Shown here one piece after another: positions 49,934 to 58,756 of a stretch of 64,000 nt of DNA. The stretch spans positions 1 through 64,000 of the forward strand of contig SUWA01000002.1 of the NCBI GenBank assembly GCA_015061695.1, written 5' to 3'. Made by a program: the position numbers and the translations under genes. The notes under the pieces were generated by a model, which had not been told where the DNA came from, searched no databases, and worked only from the letters and a program-made list of their open reading frames with translations. Position 1 is the stretch's first letter, and each line of letters opens with the position of its first letter. The stretch comes from Lentisphaerota bacterium (GTDB lineage: Bacteria; Verrucomicrobiota; Lentisphaeria; Victivallales; Victivallaceae).

Positions 49934-50575
49934 TTACCAGCCGAAAGTTCCTCGTTCCTTCATAAAACCGAGTTGCTTGGTGTATTTCCACATCACCAGA
50001 CCGGTTTTAACGTCAGCCATTTCCATCACAAAAGTCCGGACAACGGCACGGCGGCCGTTATCTGTAACGGTGTTGCTGATAACTTTAGGCCGCAACACCA
50101 GACGCGCCGCCTGCAGAGTTCCGCGCTGGGCAACGGTACTCTGATCAAAGTTTTCGTCATTTTCCAGCTCGCGCGAGGCGGCAATAGCGTTGGAACGGCC
50201 GACGCCTTCTGCCATGGTAACTTCGACCATTTCGCAGTTGAGCAGAGCTTCGTTGATCATATCGGTCATTTCGGTAACATTCAGATCCGGATCGTCAGTA
50301 TCATTCACCACCCGGTCAAGTTTCAGCACCGGAATAGCATCCGGATCGTTCATTTCCTTGCGGTATTTGCGCAGAAAACTGTTGAACTTGCTGCTGGTGG
50401 TGGCAGACCGGACCGACGCGATGGCAATTTCCCGGAATTCTTCGCTGGAAACATTGCCTTCCTGACGGATGCTGTGTTTGGTCGTGGCCGGATCATAGAT
50501 CGTAGTGGTTGTGCTGCATCCGGTAAAAATCATCCCCGCGGCAGCAACTCCGATGAACAAACTGCTTTTTTTCAT
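49934..50575 (-). CDS. lpoB: LpoB-like penicillin-binding protein activator
   Basis: 213 residues. Lipobox FTGC with C at about residue 20. The mature region has the PF13036-type pattern: EEFREIAIASVRSATTSSKF, IPVLKLDRVVNDTDD, MTDMINEALLNCEMVEV, then VLRPKVISNTV and FVMEMADVKTGLVMWKYTKQL. LpoB is an outer-membrane lipoprotein that stimulates the peptidoglycan synthase PBP1B. It is next to the ycfL homologue, the same order as in enterobacteria, which supports the name. Confidence 0.82.
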   Translation of the reverse strand: MKKSSLFIGVAAAGMIFTGCSTTTTIYDPATTKHSIRQEGNVSSEEFREIAIASVRSATTSSKFNSFLRKYRKEMNDPDAIPVLKLDRVVNDTDDPDLNVTEMTDMINEALLNCEMVEVTMAEGVGRSNAIAASRELENDENFDQSTVAQRGTLQAARLVLRPKVISNTVTDNGRRAVVRTFVMEMADVKTGLVMWKYTKQLGFMKERGTFGW

Positions 50576-50598
50576 AATATAAACTCCTTGTTGAAAAA

Positions 50599-51057
50599 TT
50601 ATTCAGCTTCTCTGATACTTACCCGGAAATCCTTGCAGTTTCTGTTGGGTGCAACTGACCGCAAGTAAACTGTTTCGCCGGGAATAACCGTGGCATCCTG
50701 CCAGTCGGACATAATAGACTCAACTTCCATACCGCCTTCATCGAACCAGGTGAACTTATAGCGGATCTTATAGGGATTTTCATCGGTTGCACTGCTCCAC
50801 AGCTGATCCAGTGTGCCGGTACGGACGTTGACTGCTTCGACTTGCGCCTGCAGTAAACCGTGGGATGTTTCGGATGTAACGATACGGGTCAGCGCCAAAC
50901 GATCGCGCAAAAAACCATCGGTTACGAACCGGGTATCACGGATTACATTGGGAGTCATCTGTTTATCTGCATTTTCAATAGTATTCACCGAATTCTGGCA
51001 ACCGGTAAATCCCAGCGCAGCGGCGGTCAACATACCAAGTAAAAGAGTTTTTTTCAT
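50599..51057 (-). CDS. ycfL: YcfL-like lipoprotein (DUF1425)
   Basis: 152 residues. The frame is open to 51102, but ATG 51057 has AGGAGG at seven bases. Lipobox FTGC follows a short hydrophobic signal. The domain (RLALTRIVTSETSHGLLQAQ, KIRYKFTWFDEGGMEVES, VIPGETVYLRSVAPN) fits DUF1425, a beta-sandwich found with LpoB in many Proteobacteria. Role unknown; linked with cell-wall synthesis by genome context. Confidence 0.8.
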   Translation of the reverse strand: MKKTLLLGMLTAAALGFTGCQNSVNTIENADKQMTPNVIRDTRFVTDGFLRDRLALTRIVTSETSHGLLQAQVEAVNVRTGTLDQLWSSATDENPYKIRYKFTWFDEGGMEVESIMSDWQDATVIPGETVYLRSVAPNRNCKDFRVSIREAE

Positions 51058-51071
51058 AAAATACCTCCTGA

Positions 51072-52568
51072 TTATTTTGATGCTATAGGCAAAACATGAC
51101 ATGCTACATTATCTTTGGATGGCGCACTGACAAACACAATGGCCGAGCGGCAGTTTTCCGCCGGCAAATCGAGTTGTATCCGGCAATTTTTGCTGCCGGA
51201 GAGTTCAATTTCCAATTTACGCTCCTGCGGCATAGGCAGTTGGGTAACTTTGAATTCCTGCGGCAGCATTTCCCACGAGCGGGTATCAGCCGTGTTGGTT
51301 GCGGCGTTGTAGGTAGTCGAAAGCAGGAAAAACAACAGCGCCAAACCTTCGTCGTGTTGAGCGATCACCGCAGTTCCGGCATAGCGGATACCTTCTTTGA
51401 TGGCAGTCGACAATATCGTGCGGGTGATCATGGCCGGCAAACGCTCTTCAAACTCCTGCACAATAATACCGTCCATATCAGCCAGCGGCCACGATACAAA
51501 ATTTCTGCCGTCAGCCTTTACTGTGCAATTTTGAAAGTCCGGTGTATAAAATTCACATCCGGCCCAGGCGGCCATTACCGGAAAATAGATTTCAATTTCC
51601 TTAAAAGCCGCACTGCGGCCGAGCGCACTTACAACATATACACAATCTCTATCCAGCGGGAAATCAAAAGGCTGAACTTCAGCAAGTTCTGATGGTACAT
51701 CGCGGTTGGTCAAATTAAGGCTTGTAACATAATACCGTTGCGCCATCGGATTATTCGGCATAGCCTGATAAAGCCGCTTAAACTCGATCCGGGCATTATC
51801 ATAATGGCCATCCCGGAGCAGACCGATCCCGGAGAGATAAGTCGCAGCCGGATTCAAAAAGTTGCCATAGCCGCGATGCCCGACTTTGCGCATTTCTTCC
51901 AGATTCCGGGTGAATTGAGTGTTTTGAGCATTGCCGGCCAGTTGATCCGGCGTCCAGTGGCTTTTGGCAGCCGCTCCGGGATTTTTTTGTTGAGCAGCTT
52001 TCAGCTCTTTGTTTTCATTTTCAAAAAAATCCCGGTAATCATCCTGAACTTTTTTCTGGGCACCGCGCAATCTTTTCAGCTGCGCCCGGAACGCATCTTC
52101 GCGCCCGCAACCTAAATAAGCCAGCGATTTATAAATTTCCAACGCCATACGGTCGCGGCAAAGTCCCCGATAGGGCAATGCGTTCAGATTAACCAGCGCC
52201 GAACCGATTTCAGCTCCGGCATCACGCGCACTGACTACCGCCCGGTAATCGTATGCTTCGATCAGCTTTTCCGCCGCCGTAAAATGCTCAATACTTTTCT
52301 GATACTCACCGATATGGAAGTAAAAACTGCCGGCTTCCAGACGCCACATTATTTCGTCGCCGGTATTGACCGCTGAAAATGAACTCTCTTCATCCAGCTG
52401 TTCTAAAAGTTCTTCTTTTACAGCTTCATTATCGCCGCTCATAAAACTGTTCATCATATCGGCTTTGCTGCTGTGGGCATCGGTTATGGAAGAACATCCG
52501 CAAAAGCCCAGCATAAATGCAAGCAGCACCAGCAGCTTACTGCCGATATTTTTGATTTTATTCAACAT
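51072..52568 (-). CDS. COG3014-type lipoprotein
   Basis: 498 residues. Signal with lipobox LGFCGC. Mature N-terminal half is helical with TPR-like repeats (FYFHIGEYQKSIEHFTAAEK, GLLRDGHYDNARIEFKRLYQAMP). The C-terminal half contains FPLDRDCVYVVSALGRSA, a strand-rich region. COG3014 proteins accompany YcfL and LpoB in Vibrio and others. First codon is ATG 52568, with TGGAG eight bases ahead; GTG two codons upstream is possible. It ends 14 bp before ycfL. Confidence 0.8.
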   Translation of the reverse strand: MLNKIKNIGSKLLVLLAFMLGFCGCSSITDAHSSKADMMNSFMSGDNEAVKEELLEQLDEESSFSAVNTGDEIMWRLEAGSFYFHIGEYQKSIEHFTAAEKLIEAYDYRAVVSARDAGAEIGSALVNLNALPYRGLCRDRMALEIYKSLAYLGCGREDAFRAQLKRLRGAQKKVQDDYRDFFENENKELKAAQQKNPGAAAKSHWTPDQLAGNAQNTQFTRNLEEMRKVGHRGYGNFLNPAATYLSGIGLLRDGHYDNARIEFKRLYQAMPNNPMAQRYYVTSLNLTNRDVPSELAEVQPFDFPLDRDCVYVVSALGRSAAFKEIEIYFPVMAAWAGCEFYTPDFQNCTVKADGRNFVSWPLADMDGIIVQEFEERLPAMITRTILSTAIKEGIRYAGTAVIAQHDEGLALLFFLLSTTYNAATNTADTRSWEMLPQEFKVTQLPMPQERKLEIELSGSKNCRIQLDLPAENCRSAIVFVSAPSKDNVACHVLPIASK

Positions 52569-52588
52569 ACACACACTCCAGAGAGCCT

Positions 52589-53587
52589 TTACTTAAGCGC
52601 TTTGACCTTCAGCAATTCCGGAACAAACTGCTGCATACCGGCAGTGATCATGTATTTGCCGTAATCTTTTTCGGTCCAGTCCCGGGTAACGCTCCGCTTG
52701 AGCTGACGGAAATCGATTTGCACTTCAAAGGGAATACTGGCCACAATATTACCGCTCTTGGTTTCGACAACTCTCACATTGCCTTCAAAATACCCGATAT
52801 AATAAGCTCCGCGCGCACCGGTTTCGCTGACATAGTATTTGGTTTCCGCGACTTCAAAGCGGGTAATGGTCGGCATGATCAGATTTTTAACTTCCAAAAG
52901 CTCTCCGACTTTGCGGTAAGTCTTGGGTTCCATCGAACTCAACCGGCCCAAATTGTTGCGTTCAAGGATATTATTGACCGACTGCAAATTCTGCAATGCC
53001 ACGCCGTTATTCAGCAGAGTTGCCTCCAACTGACCGGTGAAATCTTTTTCCAGAAACGGCGGTATCACCACCAACCGGATATTAGGCCGCAGCAGCGCCG
53101 AACGGGCCATTTGTTTATCATCGGCCAGCAGTTTATCCAACGTATCTTCGATCCGGTCAGCCAACTCATCCAGATCACTGACCCGCAAGTTGGCCGTGCG
53201 CATCTGGTCGATTTCGCCGGTGGAAACATCTATAATGCGCAACGTGCAATTCAACTTGCTGCCGAATTTGCTCACTTCAGTGATCAATATATATTTTACG
53301 CCGGATACTTTGCCCAGCTGCGCCCGCTGCTTTTCGTTCAAATTAACCAGATCCGAACTGTTGGTCAAACCGATTTCAGTCAACATCTGCTTGAGAGATG
53401 CGCGCGATATAACCCGGTATTCATCGGAGTGGATCGAAGACTCCAGTATTCCCCACAACGCTTCAATATCGCCGGCTTGAACGCCCCCCTTGCCTACCGG
53501 TTCTGCAACCGCCAGTTTATCAGCAGCAAAGCTGCTGACAGTCAACACCAACATCAAAACAGCTGCTATACGCTTGAAAATATTCAT
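52589..53587 (-). CDS. Secreted CsgG/LpoB-like protein 2
   Basis: 332 residues. Sec signal (IFKRIAAVLMLVLTVSSFAA) with cleavage near SFAA-D, no lipobox Cys. The mature domain has the CsgG-like strand-helix order: ALWGILESSIHSDEYRVISRASLKQML, GVKYILITEVSKFGSKLNCTLRIIDVSTGEI, LAD/DTLDKLL, then a second related half starting NIRLVVIPPFLEKDF and GNVRVVETKSGNIVASIPF. So it may be two CsgG-type domains. Start ATG 53587 has AGGTGG six bases upstream. Confidence 0.7.
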   Translation of the reverse strand: MNIFKRIAAVLMLVLTVSSFAADKLAVAEPVGKGGVQAGDIEALWGILESSIHSDEYRVISRASLKQMLTEIGLTNSSDLVNLNEKQRAQLGKVSGVKYILITEVSKFGSKLNCTLRIIDVSTGEIDQMRTANLRVSDLDELADRIEDTLDKLLADDKQMARSALLRPNIRLVVIPPFLEKDFTGQLEATLLNNGVALQNLQSVNNILERNNLGRLSSMEPKTYRKVGELLEVKNLIMPTITRFEVAETKYYVSETGARGAYYIGYFEGNVRVVETKSGNIVASIPFEVQIDFRQLKRSVTRDWTEKDYGKYMITAGMQQFVPELLKVKALK

Positions 53588-53602
53588 AAACAACCACCTT
53601 TC

Positions 53603-54565
53603 TTATTTTTTATTTTCCGGCAAAGGAGTAACAGTAACTTTGTTTTTGCGTCCCGGCTTGCAAACGCTGTAAAGATCATCGGCGGCCTGCTGTAAAGCCG
53701 ATTTCATCAACAGCTGAAACACATCATTGCTCAAAGTTTCGCCGCCGACGGCCGGCAACTTGATTTGGTACACTCCGGTATAAACATTGCTGTAGACAGT
53801 TCCCTGGGCCACCAGGTCAACCATTTTTACGACCACATCCAACTCATACACCAGAGTTTTGGTTTCAATACCATAACCTTTGAAACTTTTTTCGCCGGAA
53901 CGTATATCCGAAACTGTTCCGTAAATCAAATGTGTTGCACCGGTTTCGCGGGCAAGATTGATCATGTAATCTTTCGGGAAATCCTTGCTGTCCTGCAATT
54001 TATACATAGCGCTCAATATCAGCGACTGATCCATACAACTGAACACATCGTTGTACTGACCGAGGTAAGCGCTCAAATAATTAGCGCCAATGACCATCGG
54101 ACGGCTGGGCCCCGCCACGATCTTCTTATAGAGTTCCAAAGCCTTGGCGCGTTCAAAATCATTATCGTCCATCTGAACAGTGCGATTGGCTTCGTTGGTG
54201 CGGGAATTATCTTCGGCATCAATCATCCGGACCCAGCCCTGCATTACGGCACACATGGCGGCATTATCATCCGGCGTAAGGGTGGATTGTGCCGGAATCA
54301 CGATCGGCTGATTTCTTACATCCAGAAAACGTTTCTGCCCCAGGATATCAATACTGGTAAAATCCAGCACACAAACCTTGAACGGGCGCCACTCTTTTTC
54401 TTTTTTTACCACCGTTTGGGTTTGGCTGACCACTGTGGTCGTGGTGGTAGTCGTCGTTGTGGTTTGCGCATCAATTCTGCTGCCGACACTGCCGGATCCC
54501 CAACTGATTGCCGGGCACAATACGCTTACTGTCAACAATGTTATGCAAAAGATATTTCTATTCAT
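53603..54565 (-). CDS. Secreted CsgG-like protein 1 with poly-Thr linker
   Basis: 320 residues. Sec signal MNRNIFCITLLTVSVLCPA, then a ten-residue Thr tract (residues 35-44) encoded by mixed codons and a VVSQTQTVVKK linker. The globular part begins WRPFKVCVLDFTSIDILGQK and contains a CsgG-like strand-helix pattern: ALELYKKIVAG, GATHLIYGTVSDI and VYELDVVVKMVDLVAQGTVYSNVYTG. First gene of the operon, with AAGGAGGGG before ATG 54565 and a promoter at 54618-54645. Likely periplasmic; the Thr tract may be glycosylated. Confidence 0.7.
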   Translation of the reverse strand: MNRNIFCITLLTVSVLCPAISWGSGSVGSRIDAQTTTTTTTTTTVVSQTQTVVKKEKEWRPFKVCVLDFTSIDILGQKRFLDVRNQPIVIPAQSTLTPDDNAAMCAVMQGWVRMIDAEDNSRTNEANRTVQMDDNDFERAKALELYKKIVAGPSRPMVIGANYLSAYLGQYNDVFSCMDQSLILSAMYKLQDSKDFPKDYMINLARETGATHLIYGTVSDIRSGEKSFKGYGIETKTLVYELDVVVKMVDLVAQGTVYSNVYTGVYQIKLPAVGGETLSNDVFQLLMKSALQQAADDLYSVCKPGRKNKVTVTPLPENKK

Positions 54566-54617
54566 ATCCCCTCCTTGTGTTTATATTTTTCCAATCACAC
54601 AACTATACAACTACGGA

Positions 54618-54645
54618 AATATAACACCATTTGTTAATTATACAA
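54618..54645 (-). promoter_or_regulatory. Promoter of the LpoB/CsgG-like envelope operon
   Basis: On the minus strand TTGTAT (54645-54640), 16-bp spacer, TATATT (54623-54618). Confidence 0.6.
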
Positions 54646-54652
54646 AAAAATA

Positions 54653-54693
54653 CACCAAAAAAAAACGGCACCCGGATAAATTTTCCGGATGCC
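54653..54693 (-). terminator. Terminator of pta
   Basis: On the minus strand GGCATCCGG and CCGGGTGCC pair (one G-T pair), followed by a long T run. Confidence 0.85.
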
Positions 54694-54713
54694 ATTGAAA
54701 AAAACAACAGTTT

Positions 54714-55724
54714 TTATTGAGCGCTCTGGCAGATAGCGATCGCCGCGGCACCGACAATGTCTTCGGCCGAACAACCGCGCGAAAGATCGCTCATCGGCTT
54801 GGCCAAGCCCTGCAGAACCGGCCCGAACGCATCGGCATTACCCAAACGCTGCACCAGTTTGTAAGCAATATTTCCGGCGTTCAAATCCGGGAAAATCAGC
54901 ACATTGGCATCGCCTTTAAGCGCACTGCCGGGTACTTTGCTCTTGGCCACCGACGGCACGATCGCGGCATCAGCCTGCATTTCGCCGTCAACAATAATAT
55001 CAAGATTTTCTGCCGCAACACGTTCTTTGCACAGCTTGGCAGCCGCAACCACCTTTTCCAGCAACTCATGTTCAGCGCTGCCAAAACTGGAGAACGAGAG
55101 GAACGCCACTTTGGGCTGCTTGCCGAAAAGCGAACGGTAGGTTGCCGCAGTAGCCAGCGCAATATCCACCAGCTGTTCAGCGTTGGGGTCGGGGTTAACA
55201 GCGCAGTCGGCAAACATCAGAGTGTTTTCGCCGTTGGGCGCAGTGGTGGCCAAATCCATCACAAAGCAGCTGCTGCCGATCTTGATGCCCGGCGCAGTAC
55301 CAATGCACTGAAACGCCGCGCGCAGCATATCCGCCGTGGAGGCAATACTGCCGGCCACCAACGCATCAGCCATGCCGTTGCGTACCATCATGGCAGAAAA
55401 GTAAATGCGGTCAGACATGGTCTTGAGCGCTTTTTCCATAGTACAGCCTTTTTTGGCGCGCATTTCACAAAACTGTTCCACATACTGCTGGAAGAAATCG
55501 CAATTAAGATAGTCGATCGCTTCAAATTTGCGTTCGGTAACACCGGCTTCTGCACAAGCCTTGTCGATTTCGGCGTGACTGCCCAGCACGATAACTTTTT
55601 TGGCGATTTTTTCGTCAGCGATCATATTGGCCGCTTTGGCCACACGCGGGTCCTGACCTTCGGGCAACACCAGAGTTCTGCCCAGCGCCATGGCGCGGGC
55701 CTTGATCGTATCAATTACAGCCAT
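54714..55724 (-). CDS. pta: Phosphate acetyltransferase
   Basis: 336 residues, the short single-domain type. It turns acetyl-CoA and phosphate into acetyl phosphate. LPEGQDPRVAKAANMIADEK at the N-terminus, then VRNGMADALVAGSIASTADMLRAAFQ and, near the C-terminus, GSALKGDANVLIFPDLNAGNIAYKLVQRL are the standard motifs. AGGGAGAT lies before ATG 55724, 28 bp after ackA. With ackA it forms the acetate-producing, ATP-yielding route of fermentation. Confidence 0.95.
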   Translation of the reverse strand: MAVIDTIKARAMALGRTLVLPEGQDPRVAKAANMIADEKIAKKVIVLGSHAEIDKACAEAGVTERKFEAIDYLNCDFFQQYVEQFCEMRAKKGCTMEKALKTMSDRIYFSAMMVRNGMADALVAGSIASTADMLRAAFQCIGTAPGIKIGSSCFVMDLATTAPNGENTLMFADCAVNPDPNAEQLVDIALATAATYRSLFGKQPKVAFLSFSSFGSAEHELLEKVVAAAKLCKERVAAENLDIIVDGEMQADAAIVPSVAKSKVPGSALKGDANVLIFPDLNAGNIAYKLVQRLGNADAFGPVLQGLAKPMSDLSRGCSAEDIVGAAAIAICQSAQ

Positions 55725-55752
55725 CTTTTATCTCCCTGTAACGGTTATGGAT

Positions 55753-56955
55753 TTATTGAGCCAGAACTTCAACCGCGCTTTCCGCGATCATCAGTTCTTC
55801 ATTAGTGGGCATGACAATAGCTTTGAGCGTGCTGTCATCGGTCGAAATAACACCGGCTTTGCCGAAACATTCTTCGTTGCGCTTGCTGCAGACATTCACG
55901 CCCAGACTGCGGACGCCGGTCAGCACCTTTTCGCGGATCGGCACCGAGAATTCACCGATACCGCCGGTAAAGACCAACGCATCAATTTTGCCATCCAGCA
56001 GCACATAGTACGAACCGATGTATTTGACGATTCTGCGGACAAACATCTTGACCGCCAAATCAGCACGGCCTTCGCCCTTTTCGGCCGCGGCCAGCATGTC
56101 GCGCATATCGCCGGAGTTGATGCCGCCGATCGCCAGCAAACCGGATTTTTTATTGAGAATGGTACCGACTTCGGCCGGAGTATAACCGATTTCGATCATG
56201 CGCAGCGCCGCAGCTGCGTCAATATCGCCGGAGCGGGTACCCATCATCAAACCTTCGAGCGGGGTCAGTCCCATGGTCGTATCAATAACTTTGCCGTCTT
56301 TTACCGCTGCGATGCTGCAACCGTTACCCAGATGGCAGGTGATCAAACTTACTTCGCTGGCTTTCTTCCCGAGAAATTCAGCCGAGGCCCGGGTAACAAA
56401 GCGATGGCTGGTACCGTGGAAACCATATTTACGGATACCATGCTTTTCGTAAAATTCATACGGGATCGGGTAGAGATACGCTTCCGGCGGCATGGTCTGA
56501 TGGAATTCAGTATCGAACACACCGACGTTGGGTACGCCCGGCATGGCGGCTTCGCACGCTTCGATACCGGCCAGGTTGGCGGGGTTGTGCAGCGGCCCGA
56601 GCGGAATGTAATCGCGGATGATCTGCTTGACATCTTCATCGACTTTGATCGGCTTGGTGATCTTGTCGCCGCCCAGCAGCACGCGGTGGCCGCAGGCGGA
56701 AATTTCGGTCAAACTCTTGATAACGCCGCCATCGGGACTGACCAGTTTAGCCGCGATTTCGTTCAGCGAGCCGACATGATCTTTAGCGGAAATTTCGCCT
56801 TCAAACTTATAACCATCGGCGCGTTTGTAGATAAAATTGGGGTGATCCGAACCGATACGTTCCACCTGACCTTTGCACAGCACGCTCTTATCGGTCATGT
56901 CAAAAAGCGTGAATTTCAGCGAACTGCTGCCGGCATTCAATACCAATACTTTCAT
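55753..56955 (-). CDS. ackA: Acetate kinase
   Basis: 400 residues. N-terminal MKVLVLNAGSSSLKFTLFD, catalytic Arg in CGHRVLLGG, substrate-binding FDTEFHQTMP, YGFHGTSHRFV and GNGCSIAAV, nucleotide-binding GGIGE. Forms ATP and acetate from acetyl phosphate. AGGAAG is before ATG 56955. First gene of the ackA-pta unit. Confidence 0.97.
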   Translation of the reverse strand: MKVLVLNAGSSSLKFTLFDMTDKSVLCKGQVERIGSDHPNFIYKRADGYKFEGEISAKDHVGSLNEIAAKLVSPDGGVIKSLTEISACGHRVLLGGDKITKPIKVDEDVKQIIRDYIPLGPLHNPANLAGIEACEAAMPGVPNVGVFDTEFHQTMPPEAYLYPIPYEFYEKHGIRKYGFHGTSHRFVTRASAEFLGKKASEVSLITCHLGNGCSIAAVKDGKVIDTTMGLTPLEGLMMGTRSGDIDAAAALRMIEIGYTPAEVGTILNKKSGLLAIGGINSGDMRDMLAAAEKGEGRADLAVKMFVRRIVKYIGSYYVLLDGKIDALVFTGGIGEFSVPIREKVLTGVRSLGVNVCSKRNEECFGKAGVISTDDSTLKAIVMPTNEELMIAESAVEVLAQ

Positions 56956-57007
56956 TTCTTCCTATCCCTGTTACGGTTTACAGATAAATATTTTTATTCT
57001 CTTTATT

Positions 57008-57052
57008 AAAAAAGCAATCTGCGCGCACCGGATTTTTCAATCCGGAACGCGC
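57008..57052 (-). terminator. Terminator of the hisS-adk-map-infA unit
   Basis: A 14-bp stem with two mismatches (GCGCGCACCGGATT 57021-57034, AATCCGGAACGCGC 57039-57052) with tetraloop, and a T run on the minus strand. Confidence 0.8.
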
Positions 57053-57077
57053 TTTACCATCAGCGCAGAGTGCTGAC

Positions 57078-57296
57078 TTACTTTTTGCGGAAAACGATCC
57101 GACCTTTGCTCAAATCGTAGGGCGACATTTCCAGCGTTACACTGTCCCCCGGCAGGATGCGGATAAAATTCAACCGCATACGGCCGCTGATATGAGCGTT
57201 CACCATATGCCCATTGGCAAGTTCAACCTTGAACATGGTGTTGGGCAACAGTTCCCGCACGGTACCTTCCACTTTGATTACATCGTCTTTGGCCAC
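57078..57296 (-). CDS. infA: Translation initiation factor IF-1
   Basis: 72 residues, OB fold. [39 protein letters not shown] and [14 protein letters not shown] are all standard. Starts with GTG at 57296 and overlaps map by 19 bp; GGAG is eight bases before. The map-infA order resembles the end of spc operons, but no ribosomal protein gene is next to it. Confidence 0.95.
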   Translation of the reverse strand: MAKDDVIKVEGTVRELLPNTMFKVELANGHMVNAHISGRMRLNFIRILPGDSVTLEMSPYDLSKGRIVFRKK

Positions 57297-58051
57297 GTCA
57301 ATATCTCCGGTTTATTTTCGGTAATTAATATAGAATGTTCAAAATGAGCTGACAAACTTCCGTCTTTAGTACGAATTGTCCAGCCATCGCTGTCCTGGGT
57401 GATCCGGTTGCCGCCCAGATTCAGCATCGGCTCGATCGCCAACACCATACCCGGCACCAGTTTTGGCCCGCGCACCGGGGTTACATAGTTGGGCACATCC
57501 GGCGGTTCGTGCAGTTTGATGCCGACTCCGTGTCCGACCATTTCGCGCACGATCCCCAGACGGTCAGCCATGGCGCGTTTTTCCACGGCCCGGCTTATAT
57601 CGCGTATACAGTTGCCTTTGACCGCAGCAGCAATACCGGCCATCAGGGCTTCGCGGGTAGCAGTCAGCAATCGTTTGGTATCTTTGGGCAGCTCGCCAAA
57701 ACCGAACGTTATGGCGCTGTCGCCCACCGCCCCGTTGTACTTTACGCCGATATCCACACTGACAATATCGCTTTCCTGCACAATGCGGTTGGCTACCCCG
57801 ATGCCATGCACAACCTCATCGTTGAGCGATATACATATATTACCGGGGAAACCGTGATAATTGAGAAACCCGCTTGTGCCGCCGGCAGCCTGGATCAGAT
57901 CACCGGCCAGCATGTCGATCTGCAAAGTACTCATCCCGGGGCGCACCAGTTCCACAAGCTGATCGCGCACCTGTGCAGTCATCTGCATGGCTACACGGAT
58001 GCGTTCGATCTCCTCGGGAGTGTGAACCACAAAATCACGAAAAAAAGCCAT
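57278..58051 (-). CDS. map: Methionine aminopeptidase
   Basis: 257 residues, type I. Two-metal site from [14 protein letters not shown] (Asp, Asp), [12 protein letters not shown] (His), LAIEPML (Glu) and a Glu near [10 protein letters not shown]. Removes N-terminal Met from nascent proteins. No N-terminal SH3-binding extension. It begins 17 bp after adk and overlaps infA. Confidence 0.95.
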   Translation of the reverse strand: MAFFRDFVVHTPEEIERIRVAMQMTAQVRDQLVELVRPGMSTLQIDMLAGDLIQAAGGTSGFLNYHGFPGNICISLNDEVVHGIGVANRIVQESDIVSVDIGVKYNGAVGDSAITFGFGELPKDTKRLLTATREALMAGIAAAVKGNCIRDISRAVEKRAMADRLGIVREMVGHGVGIKLHEPPDVPNYVTPVRGPKLVPGMVLAIEPMLNLGGNRITQDSDGWTIRTKDGSLSAHFEHSILITENKPEILTWPKTM

Positions 58052-58068
58052 AAAGCTATGCCTTCAAA

Positions 58069-58722
58069 TTATTTCAAACCATCCAACAGAGTCTGGAAGA
58101 TCTTGGCTTTGTCCAATTCAGTGATCGGCATCAGCAAACCGCTTTCGCGGTAGAAGTCGATCAAAGGCTGGGTGCTTTCGTGGAAGACTTTCAGACGGCC
58201 CTGGGCTGTTTCCAGCGAATCATCGCTGCGCTGGATCAGTTCGCCGCCGCAATGATCGCAGATCCCCGGCTTGGCCGGCTTCATGAAAAGTTTGTTGAAG
58301 ATCGCGCCGCACTTGCTGCAGCTCATACGGGCGGTCAGGCGTTCCAACACCACTTCGTCCGGCACATCAAAAAAGACTACCGCATCGAGTTTTTTGCCGA
58401 TTTTTTCCAGAATCTTGTTCAGCATTTCGGCCTGCGCAATGGTACGGGGATAGCCGTCAAGGATAAAACCTTTATCGCAGTCGGGCTTGCTCAAACGACT
58501 GGCCACGATTTCACCGACCAGTTCGTCAGATACCAGCTGACCGGCATCCATGATCGCCGCCAGTTTTTTACCCAGTTCGCTGCCGGAAGCCTTTTCCGCA
58601 CGGAGCATATCGCCCGTAGAAATGTGAGCCAGTTCCACCTGTTCAAGCAACAGCGCAGAAAAAGTACCTTTACCGGCGCCGGGCGCTCCCATAAAGACCA
58701 GATTTTTCTTGGTTAATTCCAT
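58069..58722 (-). CDS. adk: Adenylate kinase, zinc-type LID
   Basis: 217 residues. P-loop GAPGAGKGTFSA, NMP-bind STGDMLRAE and FILDGYPRTIAQAEML. The LID is the long form with zinc-binding CSKCGAIFNK and CDHCGGEL. Catalyses AMP plus ATP to two ADP. AAGGAGAAGAG before ATG 58722. 34 bp after hisS. Confidence 0.96.
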   Translation of the reverse strand: MELTKKNLVFMGAPGAGKGTFSALLLEQVELAHISTGDMLRAEKASGSELGKKLAAIMDAGQLVSDELVGEIVASRLSKPDCDKGFILDGYPRTIAQAEMLNKILEKIGKKLDAVVFFDVPDEVVLERLTARMSCSKCGAIFNKLFMKPAKPGICDHCGGELIQRSDDSLETAQGRLKVFHESTQPLIDFYRESGLLMPITELDKAKIFQTLLDGLK

Positions 58723-58756
58723 TTTCTCTTCTCCTTAAAAATATTTGATAACGATA

